Part shown: positions 36,586-45,297 of the stretch, in pieces | How positions within the stretch are numbered: position 1 is the first letter of the stretch | Layout: each line of letters opens with the position of its first letter | Assembly: GCA_033764055.1 (NCBI GenBank) | Contig: JANRJI010000079.1 | Location: 9,258-73,257 of the forward strand | Direction: 5' to 3' | Length of the DNA: 64,000 bases | Source: Ga0077555 sp033764055 | Lineage (GTDB): Bacteria; Pseudomonadota; Alphaproteobacteria; Rhizobiales; Hyphomicrobiaceae | Program-made: the position numbers and the translations under genes | The notes under the pieces: model-generated | The model's database searches: none | Told to the model about the DNA's origin: nothing | What the model saw: the letters and a program-made list of their open reading frames with translations, nothing else

Positions 36586-36915
36586 CTAGGTGGCGGACTC
36601 AAATCCCTCGATCACGATGACGTCAACGTTGCCACCCATGTCGCGAAACTTGGCCACCTCCTGATACTCGGGGGATTTGTAGCAAGCCAGGGCATCTTCA
36701 TAGCTCGGAAACTCTAATACTACATGACGGTCCTTCAATGAGCCATGCGTCACCTCGTATCGACTTGTGCTTGGAAAGCCAGGGCTTTCTTTGCCTCCTC
36801 GCACAAGGAACCTGCCGCCATATTTTTTGATAGCGACATGGTTGTTCATTGCGTATTTTCGGTACGTCTCGAGGTCCGTAATCGTGATGTGGGCAATCCA
36901 GTAACCCTTCGGCAT
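36586..36915 (-). CDS. DUF1330 family protein
   Basis: A 109-residue ferredoxin-like-fold protein of the DUF1330 dimeric alpha/beta barrel group: MPKGYWIAHITITDLETYRKY, then YGGRFLVRGGK, RHVVLEFPSYEDALACYKSPEYQ and DVIVIEGF are the family landmarks. Most members are small and of unknown function; the fold resembles Dabb/ABM monooxygenases. GGAGG eight bases before the ATG at 36915 supports the start. It lies in the same A/T-richer patch as the unknown gene before it, but its family is common in proteobacteria. Confidence 0.83.
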   Translation of the reverse strand: MPKGYWIAHITITDLETYRKYAMNNHVAIKKYGGRFLVRGGKESPGFPSTSRYEVTHGSLKDRHVVLEFPSYEDALACYKSPEYQEVAKFRDMGGNVDVIVIEGFESAT

Positions 36916-37436
36916 TTTCACAGCCTCCGTGCTCACGCCGCTGCATTTGGCAGAACAGCGGTGCAAGCTTAGCTGGCAAGCTGATGTCGAACAAGTTCAT
37001 GCTCCTGCCCGCCATGATCGAACTTCCAGGTCGTGATGTCAGGCCACCGTCGTCTGCTGACCGGGGTGCCGTGGCCAGGCATGCGCGAGCATGGCTGAGG
37101 TTGCGCAGCGAAAGCGGTTTACAGCGTGAGTCCCCGGACGGAATGAGGCGCGGGACAAGCCGAGACGAGATCCGGAGTCGTCCTCCGGTCCAGGCCGGGA
37201 AAGATCCCGGCTCTCCGCAATCGCTTGCTGCGATCGCTTCGGCCGAGAGACCGGGATTAGCAATGGCCACGGCCAGGACACCGATCATCGCATTGCGCCG
37301 TCTGGGAGACCGTCCTCACTCACCATGCGAAGCGAGCCGGCAGACAGGGGGCTGGCAGGGGCATAGCCAGACGCTCGGTGGCGGGCTAAGCCAGGGCATC
37401 GCATCCTCGAGACCTGGACCAACGCGGAGGCTTTCC
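36916..37436. other. 521-bp intergenic region before the enoyl-CoA hydratase gene
   Basis: No convincing gene. The middle (37130-37256) is copy A of an intergenic repeat listed separately. Short open frames on both strands here lack ribosome-binding sites and appear to be readings of the repeat. The promoters of the divergent DUF1330 and enoyl-CoA hydratase genes should lie in this region. Confidence 0.6.
37130..37256. repeat. Intergenic repeat copy A
   Basis: About 127 bp matching copy B at 38272-38390. Shared blocks include an identical 12-mer GAGGCGCGGGAC (37145-37156), the TCCCGGC..CTCCGCA segment and GCTTCGGCCG. An internal perfect 7-bp hairpin (37194-37200 / 37205-37211, loop AAGA) is present. 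It looks like a dispersed non-coding element. Confidence 0.65.
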
Positions 37437-38213
37437 ATGTCCACCTACGAGTGCATCATCGTCGAGACCAAGGGCCGCGTCGGCCTCATCCGCCTGAACC
37501 GGCCGCAGGCGCTCAACGCGCTCAACGCCCAGCTCGTCGCCGAGATGTCGGCCGCGCTCGACGCATTCGAGGCCGACGAGGCCATCAACTGCACCGTCAT
37601 CACCGGCTCCGAGAAGGCCTTCGCGGCCGGCGCCGACATCAAGGAGATGCAGTCCAAGACCTTCATCCAGGCCTACAAGGAGGATTTCATCGGTGCCTGG
37701 GACCGCGTCGCGCGCACCCGCAAGCCCGTCATCGCCGCGGTGGCCGGATTCGCGCTCGGCGGCGGCTGCGAGCTCGCCATGATGTGCGACTTCATCATCG
37801 CCGCCGATACCGCCAAGTTCGGCCAGCCCGAGATCAAGCTCGGCGTCATGCCCGGCGCCGGCGGCACCCAGCGCCTCGCCCGCTTCGTCGGCAAGGCGAA
37901 GGCCATGGACATGTGCCTCTCCGGCCGGATGATGGACGCCGCCGAGGCCGAGCGTTGCGGGCTCGTGAGCCGCGTGGTGCCGGCCGACAAGCTGTTGGAG
38001 GAGGCGATGAAGTCGGCGGAGGCCATCGCGTCGATGTCGCAGCCGATCCTGATGATGACCAAGGAGAGCGTCAACCGCGCCTTCGAGACGACACTGGCCG
38101 AGGGCGTCCGCTTCGAGCGACGCACGTTCCACCCGATGTTCGCCACCGAGGACCAGAAGGAAGGCATGGCCGCGTTCGTCGAGAAGCGGAAGCCCCAGTT
38201 CAAGGATCGCTGA
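37437..38213 (+). CDS. Enoyl-CoA hydratase (crotonase)
   Basis: Adds water to trans-2-enoyl-CoA in fatty acid beta-oxidation. The 258-residue protein is very close to the mitochondrial short-chain type: GRVGLIRLNRPQALNALNAQL, AFAAGADIKEM (oxyanion/CoA loop), FALGGGCELAMMCDFIIAAD with the first catalytic Glu, and LGVMPGAGGTQRLARFVGK with the second region. The C-terminus EGMAAFVEKRKPQFKDR also matches the mitochondrial enzymes. The ATG at 37437 follows GCGGAGG. No other beta-oxidation gene is beside it. It is flanked on both sides by copies of the same intergenic repeat. Confidence 0.93.
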   Translation: MSTYECIIVETKGRVGLIRLNRPQALNALNAQLVAEMSAALDAFEADEAINCTVITGSEKAFAAGADIKEMQSKTFIQAYKEDFIGAWDRVARTRKPVIAAVAGFALGGGCELAMMCDFIIAADTAKFGQPEIKLGVMPGAGGTQRLARFVGKAKAMDMCLSGRMMDAAEAERCGLVSRVVPADKLLEEAMKSAEAIASMSQPILMMTKESVNRAFETTLAEGVRFERRTFHPMFATEDQKEGMAAFVEKRKPQFKDR

Positions 38214-38271
38214 GGACGACAGACGAGGCCGCGACAGGCGAGGGCGGATCGCGACCTCGATCCGCCGCGCG

Positions 38272-38390
38272 GTTCCCCGGGCGAAGCGAGGCGCGGGACG
38301 CTTCGAGCGGCGGACCGGGACTTGTGTCGAGACGGGGAAGGTCCCGGCCCTCCGCAGTCTCCTGCCGGAATTGCTCCGGCCGGGTGCGGG
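38272..38390. repeat. Intergenic repeat copy B
   Basis: About 119 bp, the counterpart of copy A across the enoyl-CoA hydratase gene, in the same orientation. It holds the identical 12-mer at 38288-38299. A CCGGGAC / GTCCCGG pair inside can form a hairpin between the convergent enoyl-CoA hydratase and TauD genes and could terminate transcription. Confidence 0.65.
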
Positions 38391-38424
38391 GGCGAGACGC
38401 CGTGGGCCTTGGCGGCCCCCGCCG

Positions 38425-39252
38425 TCAGACCGGCTTGTCGCCGCAGACGGTGACGCGGTAGCCGAGGCGCGACTGGGGATAGTAGTCCCACAGCGCGTAA
38501 TGCTGGGTGCAGCGGTTGTCCCAGAAGGCCATCGATTTCTCGCGCCAGCGGAAGCGGCACTGGAACTCCGGCGTTCGCACGTGGTCGAACAGCATGTCGA
38601 GAAGGGCGCGGCTCTCCTTCTCGGAGAGGCCATCGATGCGCGTGGTGAAGCCGGAGTTGACGAACAGCGCTTTCCGGCCGCTCACGGGATGCGTCCGCAC
38701 CATCGGATGGAGCGAGCGGGGCCACTCGGTGAGGCCGTCGCGGAGCTTGGTGTGGCCGAGGGTGCCGCGGTGGACGTGCTCGGATTCGTGCCAGGCCCTG
38801 AGCCCGCCAATGAGCGACTTGATCGGCTCGGAGAGCGCCTCGTAGGCCTCGTACATGTTGGCGAACATAGTGTCGCCGCCGGACGGTGGCAGCTGGCGCA
38901 TGTGCAGGATCGAGCCCATCGGCGGCTCGGCCTCGCAGGAAACGTCGGAATGCCAGCGGTTGCCGGCGACGGCCTTCGACTTGGCGTCGGCCTTGATGAT
39001 CAGCACCTCGGGGTGGCCGTCGGGCGCGGGCGCCGTCGGATGGATGTGCAGCTTGCCGAAGCGGCGGCCGAAGGCCTTCTGCTGGTCGAGGTCGATGTCC
39101 TGGTCGCGGAAGAAGATGACGAGGTGCTCGGTGAGCGCGTCGTGGATCTCCTGGAACTGCTGGTTTCCGAGCGGCTTGCTGAGATCGACACCCCGGATCT
39201 CGGCGCCGATGACGGGGCTCAGCGGCTCGACGGTGATGGTCTCGTAGGACAT
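38425..39252 (-). CDS. TauD/TfdA family 2-oxoglutarate-dependent dioxygenase
   Basis: A 275-residue non-haem Fe(II) dioxygenase. VEPLSPVIGAEIRGVDLSKP is the family opening, NRWHSDVSCEAEPPMGS gives the HxD metal pair (His101, Asp103), and WDNRCTQHYALWDY near residue 255 gives the distal His, followed by the Arg of SRLGYRVTV that binds 2-oxoglutarate. Members act on taurine, 2,4-D, alkyl sulfates and similar; the substrate is not predictable. GGGAGG precedes the ATG. It is convergent with the enoyl-CoA hydratase gene and lies 118 bp from the ATC-hydrolase-like gene on the same strand. Confidence 0.9.
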   Translation of the reverse strand: MSYETITVEPLSPVIGAEIRGVDLSKPLGNQQFQEIHDALTEHLVIFFRDQDIDLDQQKAFGRRFGKLHIHPTAPAPDGHPEVLIIKADAKSKAVAGNRWHSDVSCEAEPPMGSILHMRQLPPSGGDTMFANMYEAYEALSEPIKSLIGGLRAWHESEHVHRGTLGHTKLRDGLTEWPRSLHPMVRTHPVSGRKALFVNSGFTTRIDGLSEKESRALLDMLFDHVRTPEFQCRFRWREKSMAFWDNRCTQHYALWDYYPQSRLGYRVTVCGDKPV

Positions 39253-39370
39253 GGCGTGGTGCCTCCCGTGCTGGCTGGACGAACGGTCGCACGGAAAGGG
39301 TAGGTCCGAACAACTCGGTTTGTCACGAGGCAGCTGGCACGGAGCCGCAGCTGCCGGCCTCTCGACGCGG

Positions 39371-39877
39371 TCAGGCTTTGGGCCGCACGGCGCTTGGGTC
39401 GGAGGCGGCCTCGTAGGTATACTCGAAATCGCAATGAGTGGCGCCCTGCATGATGGTCTGCGAGCGCTTCAGTTTCAGGCGCTTGTCATAGCCTTCGCAG
39501 AACGTGCCGTCGCGCTGGCACGAGAGGAGGTGGCCGATCTTGCCGAGGCCCATGCCGCGATACATCTCGGCGTAGGCGCAGCGCTTGACGTCGAAGGCGA
39601 AACGCTCGGCCGACTGCTCCTTCAACGCGATCTCGAGAGCATCGCCGCGGGTCCACAGCTCCTGGGCGTCGATGAAGGTCTGCAACGAGGTCTTGCCGCC
39701 GAGCGCCGCGGCCATCTCGGCCCCCTGCTCGATAGCCGACCGGCGCACGCTTTCGGCAACGACCTCGTTGGCCGCTTGCTCTCCGTGTCGCTCGGACAGC
39801 ACGGCGTGAACGTGAGCGAGGAGCTTCGCCTCGATCCGCCGACGCTCCAGCATGGCCGTGCTCGCGGTGTCGGACAT
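39371..39877 (-). CDS. L-2-amino-thiazoline-4-carboxylic acid hydrolase-like protein
   Basis: A 168-residue protein of the ATC-hydrolase family. FDVKRCAYAEMYRGMGLGKIG, then LLSCQRDGTFCEGYDKRLKLKRSQTIMQG and HCDFEYTYE at the C-terminus are the family signature, with conserved Cys residues. The archetype hydrolyses a cyclic thiazoline to S-carbamoyl-cysteine in cysteine synthesis from DL-ATC, but most family members are uncharacterised, so the reaction here is open. A GAGGAG site precedes the ATG. It may be in one unit with the dioxygenase downstream. Confidence 0.8.
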   Translation of the reverse strand: MSDTASTAMLERRRIEAKLLAHVHAVLSERHGEQAANEVVAESVRRSAIEQGAEMAAALGGKTSLQTFIDAQELWTRGDALEIALKEQSAERFAFDVKRCAYAEMYRGMGLGKIGHLLSCQRDGTFCEGYDKRLKLKRSQTIMQGATHCDFEYTYEAASDPSAVRPKA

Positions 39878-39922
39878 CGTAGCTCTCCTCGCTCGGGCTC
39901 CCGAGTCAGCGGTCGTCCAACT

Positions 39923-41569
39923 TCAAGGCTGCTTGGCCACTTTGGATGGCTCACCGGCAGATGCAGCAACCGGCATGATCTCGGCGTCATCGGCACCGCG
40001 CCGCAGCGGATGCAGCGGCACGCCGGATGTCGTGGCCCCCACGGCATCGTCGTCCGGCACTGGCCGCACCTCGACCGTGATCGGGCGATCGGCCTCGGCC
40101 GCGCGATGGCGCAGCGGTCCCACATCGGTGCTCGACGGCGTCGCGACGCGGGCGCTCGTGGGCGGCGCATAGGCCTTTGCAGCGCCCTTCGGCGTGGTGG
40201 CCCGGATCTCGCCCGGGACAGGCTCGGCACCGAGCAGAGCCATCTCCTCGAGTTGCTTCAGGGCGCGCCCAGCCTCGCTGGTGGCCGTGGTCTCGGGCGG
40301 AACCTTCCATGCGAAGCGATCGAGCGCGCCCGTCACCGGCGACACCGGCGCCCAGGTATCGGAGACGACTCCGTCGGCCGTCCAGGCTGGATCGGGCGGT
40401 GCGGTCACGGCTCGCGACAGCCATTCCCGAACGCGTCCCGCATCTTCGTGCTCGCCCCCCTCGATGCGAGCCATCAGGGTGCAGACGCGCTGTGTCAAAC
40501 CGCCCTCGATCAGTGACGAGAGCGCGGAGCGGGCCTCCGCCCACTGGCGCGCCTCGATTGCGGCTGTGGCCAGTGCAACCGGCCCCTCGGGCGAGTCGGG
40601 AGCCATCCGGGCCAGCCGCTTGATGCGCTCGAGCCGGTCGCGGGGGCTATCACCGGGGCGGGCGAAGGCATAGACGAGCGCCAGCTCGGGATGAGGTGCT
40701 AGCCGCCACGTCCGCTCGACAACCTTGGCCGCCTTGGGCGTGGCGCCGCGAGCGGCGAGCTGGCGGGCGGCGATTGCCGCGGCGGGGATGAGGTCGGGTG
40801 CCAGATTGTGCGCCTCGAGCGCCAGCTGCTGCGCCTTGCCGCTGTTCGCCTCCTCGAGCGCCTGCGCCTCTGCAGTCAACAGAACGGCACGGCGACGATC
40901 GGCGAGGGCCTTGTCGAAATGTCCGCTGCGACGGCCAGCGGCCAGCGTCTCCAGTGCGGCGGCGAAGTCGCCCGCCTTGCACTGCATGTCGAACAAGGCC
41001 TCGACAGGCCAGCCGAGCTTCGGGTTGAGGCGTAGAGCGCGCTCGGCGAATTGGCGCGCGGCCTCGCTCTCGCCCTCGCGCTCGGCCTCGAGATAGAGAC
41101 CGCGAAGCCCGAGCTGCTCGGTGTCCGGAGAGCCGAGCATCGCCTCGAAGATCCGACGCGATGTCGAGCGATCCCCGGCCAGCTGGGCGGCCTGCGCCCG
41201 CAACAACTGGGTCAACGGCTCGTTCGGCAGCGTGCGACGGGCCTGAACGGCATAACGGGTCGCCAGATTGCGATCACCAGCGCCGATGGCGATCATGCCG
41301 CTGGAGAGTGCGTCGAGGCCCTTCTCCTGACGCCTGCGGGAAAAATAGCGTCCGAGCGAAGCCGGACTCGTCAACAGCTGGCGCATGAGCGAGCCGACGA
41401 ACACGAGCACCCCCATGGCGAGCGCGAACAGCACGACAGCCCGAAAGACGCTCGTCTCAACCTCATAGCCTTCCCAGTTGATGAGCAGGCTGCCGGGTCG
41501 ATCAGCGAGCCAGGCGAGGCCGGTCGCCACCACCGCTACGCCGACGAGATACAGAACCATGCGGATCAT
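39923..41569 (-). CDS. HemY-like TPR inner-membrane protein (haem biosynthesis HemY_N)
   Basis: About 548 residues. The N-terminus has two membrane segments (MVLYLVGVAVVATGLAWLAD and AVVLFALAMGVLVFVGSLM) bracketing the HemY_N motif LLINWEGYEVETSV. A long helical TPR region follows (about 100-400), and the last ~130 residues are low-complexity. In proteobacteria this protein lies with hemC/hemD and is linked to late haem synthesis; it is not the protoporphyrinogen oxidase also called HemY. The ATG overlaps the stop of the mitofilin-like gene (ATGA), so translation is coupled. It is the last gene of the hemC-hemD-mitofilin-hemY unit. Confidence 0.88.
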   Translation of the reverse strand: MIRMVLYLVGVAVVATGLAWLADRPGSLLINWEGYEVETSVFRAVVLFALAMGVLVFVGSLMRQLLTSPASLGRYFSRRRQEKGLDALSSGMIAIGAGDRNLATRYAVQARRTLPNEPLTQLLRAQAAQLAGDRSTSRRIFEAMLGSPDTEQLGLRGLYLEAEREGESEAARQFAERALRLNPKLGWPVEALFDMQCKAGDFAAALETLAAGRRSGHFDKALADRRRAVLLTAEAQALEEANSGKAQQLALEAHNLAPDLIPAAAIAARQLAARGATPKAAKVVERTWRLAPHPELALVYAFARPGDSPRDRLERIKRLARMAPDSPEGPVALATAAIEARQWAEARSALSSLIEGGLTQRVCTLMARIEGGEHEDAGRVREWLSRAVTAPPDPAWTADGVVSDTWAPVSPVTGALDRFAWKVPPETTATSEAGRALKQLEEMALLGAEPVPGEIRATTPKGAAKAYAPPTSARVATPSSTDVGPLRHRAAEADRPITVEVRPVPDDDAVGATTSGVPLHPLRRGADDAEIMPVAASAGEPSKVAKQP

Positions 41570-43386
41570 GGCGTTGCCTTCTTCTGCGCGGCGGGGGCCG
41601 GGCCAGCGCCCAGCGACGATTTCAGAGCCGCATCGATCGACGTCAGTGCGGCATCGACGGTCTGCCGGGCCTCCACCTTGGCCAGCCATTCCTTGGCCCC
41701 CGGCGGAACCTGTGGCAGTGCCTTGGCCTCGGTCAGGACATCGCCGAGGCGGCCTGCCTTCAGGGCAGCCTCCATCCGCGCCACGATGGCCTCGGCGGAT
41801 CCGTCGCCCGCACCATGACCGGTCTTGCGGACGCGGACGAACGACTTGGCACCCGACAACAGGCGATCGACGACGGTGCCATCGCCCTTCTCGGCCTCAG
41901 CGTCGAGGATGGCATTGGCCGCCGGACGGAACTCAGCAGCCAGGCCGGCGATAGTTGCGACGCCTTGCTGGCGGTAGCGGTCGAGCGGGGCGAGGTCGAT
42001 CTGGGAGCCAGCGACCTTGCGTACCTCGGCGAGCTCGCGCTCGTAGGGCGCGCCGCGCTCCATAGCGCGCTTCAGGTTGCCGAGCTCCAGTGCCAGGACG
42101 ATGCGCTCGGCGGTAGCCTTGCGCTCGGCCTCGCTCTTGACCACACCGGTCAGACTCTCCTCGAGAGATGTGAGCTTGGAGGCCACGGGAGCGATGGCAG
42201 AGGACACGTCTGCGGGCTTCGCCATGGCCTTGAGGCGGCCATCGACATCGCGGCGAAGGCCGTCGATAGCGGTCACCAGCGTGGTCGTCTCGTCCTGCGT
42301 CGCCTTGAGGGCGAGTTGCAGGCGATCCGTTGACGTGCGCACTTGATCCAGCCCCGTCGCCAGCCGATTCTGCTCGGTGCGCACGGCGGCGACCTCGCGC
42401 TCGACACGCTGCGCCGTGGCGCGGGCCACCTCGCTAGCCTCAGCCGTCGGGGTCGCGCGCTTGTCGATCTCGCGGACCAGCTCCTTGCGCAAGTCGGCCT
42501 GATTTCGGGCGGATGTGGCCTCCAGCTCGTCGAGACGGCCCGTCAACCGGGCAAGCTGAGGGATTCGCCCGGCATTGGCTGGCTCGGTCTTGGCTGCATC
42601 GGCGAGCGCCGAGAGCTGCTGCTCCAGCTTGGAGATGCGTTCGGCTGTATCGGCGGCGGCCACCTCCTTCCCAACCCGAGCCTCCAGCTCGGACGTCAAC
42701 TTGGCGAGCTTGGCCTGGGCCTCAGCCAGACTGCCGACCGTAGCTGCCACCTCGTCGAGGCGCTTGCGGTTGGCCTCGGCCGCAGACAGCGCCCGGGCCG
42801 GGTCGGCCGCAGGATCCACCTTGGCTGGCGCCGCGAGTCGCCGCTCGATGGCGGCGAGCCGCGTGTCGACCTCCGGCGGCACTGTGGCCGCGGGAACGGG
42901 GAGCCCCATATCGCGCAGCACGGGCGCCAAATGCGGGGCACCGTAGAGGGCAAGCCCGCCACCGACGACACCAGCGACCGCGTGCGTGAAGAAGCGTCCC
43001 AGCGACGACCCTCCGCGCGCGGCTGGAGGTGCCTGGACCGCTGCGGCAGGTGCGCCAGCAGCTCCGGCGCTACCGGCTTTCCCGGTCTCTGCCTTTGCAG
43101 CAGAGGCCGCTGAAGTCGGACGAGAGCCGGCCGGAGGCACGCTGGCGGCGCTCACAGCCGCCTTGTCCGATTGCGCCGCCGATGCCGCAGCGACCTTGCG
43201 CGCCGCGTCGGCCTGGGCGCGAGGTTGCGCGGGCTCGGGCGGTCTCGGACCCGACGCGGCCTTGGCAGCGCCGCCAGGCACCTCGACAGCTTTCAGATCG
43301 AGAGTGGCATAGGGGCGCTTGGCGCCGCCCGAATCGGCGGGACCGCGATCCGCCGCTTTACCGGAGCCGTCCTTCTGGTCGGTCAT
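41566..43386 (-). CDS. Mitofilin (Mic60)-like membrane protein
   Basis: About 606 residues. A disordered Ala/Pro/Lys N-terminus (residues 1-130) leads into one membrane segment (FFTHAVAGVVGGGLALYG), then a long coiled coil rich in Ala, Glu, Lys and Arg (about 165-440), and a C-terminal mitofilin domain (VARMEAALKAGRLGDVLTEAKALP and the WLAKVEARQ repeat). Alphaproteobacterial Mic60 homologues shape internal membranes and typically sit between hemD and hemY, as here. The ATG at 43386 is preferred. Its stop overlaps the next start, so the two proteins are coupled. Confidence 0.88.
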   Translation of the reverse strand: MTDQKDGSGKAADRGPADSGGAKRPYATLDLKAVEVPGGAAKAASGPRPPEPAQPRAQADAARKVAAASAAQSDKAAVSAASVPPAGSRPTSAASAAKAETGKAGSAGAAGAPAAAVQAPPAARGGSSLGRFFTHAVAGVVGGGLALYGAPHLAPVLRDMGLPVPAATVPPEVDTRLAAIERRLAAPAKVDPAADPARALSAAEANRKRLDEVAATVGSLAEAQAKLAKLTSELEARVGKEVAAADTAERISKLEQQLSALADAAKTEPANAGRIPQLARLTGRLDELEATSARNQADLRKELVREIDKRATPTAEASEVARATAQRVEREVAAVRTEQNRLATGLDQVRTSTDRLQLALKATQDETTTLVTAIDGLRRDVDGRLKAMAKPADVSSAIAPVASKLTSLEESLTGVVKSEAERKATAERIVLALELGNLKRAMERGAPYERELAEVRKVAGSQIDLAPLDRYRQQGVATIAGLAAEFRPAANAILDAEAEKGDGTVVDRLLSGAKSFVRVRKTGHGAGDGSAEAIVARMEAALKAGRLGDVLTEAKALPQVPPGAKEWLAKVEARQTVDAALTSIDAALKSSLGAGPAPAAQKKATP

Positions 43387-43493
43387 CGAGGGTCGATCCT
43401 CAGCCAAGTCCTATCATGCGCCACGGCGCTAGAGAGCAGCCATGGGGCATCCCGTCCCGCTCGGAAAGTCCAGGAGATTCCGAGGGTAAACCG

Positions 43494-44228
43494 CTAGCGA
43501 GCCGACTTTGCCGCAGCCAGATCGGCAAGGGCAAGCATTTCTTCAAGTGTCGGCTCGCCGGCAATCCCGGTCGGCACAGTGCCAAGGCCCGTGAGTCGCC
43601 CGGCCACAGCCGAAGAGAGGCAAAGATGGATGATCTCGCGGGCGGCCGATTCAAGGCCGTGAAGCCGCACGAGCCGCGACCAAATTGCCGCGGTCTGCGG
43701 GGACATGAGCATGACGGCGTCGATCACGCCGACGCGGATGGCCGATCGTACGGCCTCGGGTAGCTCGCGGGCAGGTCGGATACCATAAACGATGCGCGAC
43801 GAAATATTCAGTCCCGAAAGCGAAAGCTCGCCGACAAGGTCGCGGGAGAGTTGCTCGCCCGCGAGGTGCAGCAGCACCTCCTCGGCCGGGTCGACGATCG
43901 AAGCGATCAGCGGCCCGAGCGCCTCCGCGGTGCCCGGCCCTTTGACCACCCGAGCAAAACCCATGCTCCTCGCCTGCTCGGCCGTGCCCGCCCCGACCGC
44001 GAAGACCGTCAAGCCGCGGGCGACATCCAGTGCTTCGGTCCCGGCCAGGGCACGCAGCGCGTTGCGGCTGGTGGCGACGAGCCCCGTAATGCCTTCGAGC
44101 TCCTCGGCAAGGGGACGGTCGAATGCGACGCTCATCAGCGGTGCAAGGCTCGCCTGGTGGCCGGCGCTCTCGATAAGCTGCTTCAAGGTGGCGCCGTCGG
44201 GCGCGGGCCGGGTGACGAGAATGTGCAT
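43494..44228 (-). CDS. hemD: Uroporphyrinogen-III synthase
   Basis: Cyclises hydroxymethylbilane with inversion of ring D, making uroporphyrinogen III. Like most HemD proteins it is weakly conserved; the 244 residues show HILVTRPAPDG at the N-terminus, GITGLVATSRNALRAL, VFAVGAGTAEQARSMGF and LLHLAGEQLSRDL, the expected two-domain pattern. Its position immediately after hemC (start 5 bp beyond the hemC stop) supports the call. ATG 44228 is preferred over GTG 44237. Confidence 0.9.
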   Translation of the reverse strand: MHILVTRPAPDGATLKQLIESAGHQASLAPLMSVAFDRPLAEELEGITGLVATSRNALRALAGTEALDVARGLTVFAVGAGTAEQARSMGFARVVKGPGTAEALGPLIASIVDPAEEVLLHLAGEQLSRDLVGELSLSGLNISSRIVYGIRPARELPEAVRSAIRVGVIDAVMLMSPQTAAIWSRLVRLHGLESAAREIIHLCLSSAVAGRLTGLGTVPTGIAGEPTLEEMLALADLAAAKSAR

Positions 44229-44233
44229 GCTCG

Positions 44234-45157
44234 TCACCTCGCAAGGATGGCGGCTCCACCGCGCGACTTGAGCTCGTCGGCGGCGTCCAGGGCCAGACTT
44301 ACCGCTTCCGACACGGCACCCGTCCGTCGGGTCGCGACTGCTGTCGTCCCGTCCGGCGAGAGGATCTCACCTCTGAGGTCGATCCGGTCGCCGGATACAC
44401 GGGCCAGCGCCGCGATGGGCGTGCGGCACGAGCCTTCGAGACGTCCGAGAAGCGTGCGCTCGGCGGCGACCTCCAAGGCGGACTGGGCATGGTCGAGAGG
44501 GGCGAGCAACGCGGCCAGCTCGGCGTCGGCGGATCGAATCTCCACTCCGATCGCGCCCTGAGCTACGGCCGGGAGCATGACGTCGGTCTCGATCGGCGAC
44601 GTGATCCTGTCGGCAAGCCCAAGGCGATGCAGACCGGCACACGCCAGCAAGGTTGCATCGGCGACACCGTCGGCGAGCTTCCGCAAGCGGGTTTCCACGT
44701 TGCCACGGAAGGGGACCACCTCGAGATCCGGCCGTGCCCGGCGCACCTGAGCCGCCCGGCGCAGCGATGACGTGCCGATGCGAGCTCCGGCCGGGAGTGC
44801 CGACAGGGAGCCCGCAGACAGCGAGACGAACGCATCGCGGACATCAGCCCGCGGCAGAATCGCCGCCATGGCGAGGCCTGCAGGCAGCTCGGTCGGCATG
44901 TCCTTCATCGAATGCACCGCGAGGTCTATGGTGCCGGCGAGCAGCCCCTCCTCGATCTCCTTGGTGAAGAGCCCCTTGCCTCCGACCTCCGCGAGCGGCC
45001 GATCCTGGATGCGATCGCCGCTGGTTCGGATGATCACGATCTCGATGGCCCCGTCGGGAAAGCCATGCGCGGCAACGAGCCGGTCCCTGGTCTCGTGCGC
45101 CTGAGCGAGAGCCAGGGGCGAGCCGCGGGTGCCGATGCGAAACGTCCGTGCTTGCAA
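44234..45157 (-). CDS. hemC: Porphobilinogen deaminase (hydroxymethylbilane synthase)
   Basis: Condenses four porphobilinogens to hydroxymethylbilane. The 307-residue protein has IGTRGSPLALAQAHE, the catalytic Asp of VHSMKDMPTELP (Asp86), IGTSSLRRAAQ, VVPFRGNVETRLRKL, and LEGSCRTPIAALA, whose Cys244 carries the dipyrromethane cofactor. Start and length are standard. It heads the leftward unit hemC-hemD-mitofilin-hemY and is divergent from tsaD. Confidence 0.97.
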   Translation of the reverse strand: MQARTFRIGTRGSPLALAQAHETRDRLVAAHGFPDGAIEIVIIRTSGDRIQDRPLAEVGGKGLFTKEIEEGLLAGTIDLAVHSMKDMPTELPAGLAMAAILPRADVRDAFVSLSAGSLSALPAGARIGTSSLRRAAQVRRARPDLEVVPFRGNVETRLRKLADGVADATLLACAGLHRLGLADRITSPIETDVMLPAVAQGAIGVEIRSADAELAALLAPLDHAQSALEVAAERTLLGRLEGSCRTPIAALARVSGDRIDLRGEILSPDGTTAVATRRTGAVSEAVSLALDAADELKSRGGAAILAR

Positions 45158-45297
45158 TCAGCGTCTCCAGGGGTGTAGGCGGGGCCCGAGCGGCCGGCGC
45201 ATCGTCGGCCACGACTTATGCGCCGGCCCGGGCTCGAGCGCAAACCGTGAAGGGCCGACCATTGCCGGCGACCTCCAACAGCCAGAGTCGGATCGAT

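Noticed and set aside
37039..37281. 80-codon minus-strand frame in the gap before the enoyl-CoA hydratase gene
   Set aside because: It lies over repeat copy A, has no ribosome-binding site and its translation is a reading of the repeat.
37673..39313. 546-codon minus-strand frame spanning enoyl-CoA hydratase and TauD genes
   Set aside because: Wrong frame of the TauD gene plus the antisense of the hydratase; no coherent domain.
39923..41569. Calling the hemY-like gene protoporphyrinogen oxidase
   Set aside because: It has TPRs and two N-terminal membrane segments with the HemY_N motif, not an FAD-binding oxidase fold.
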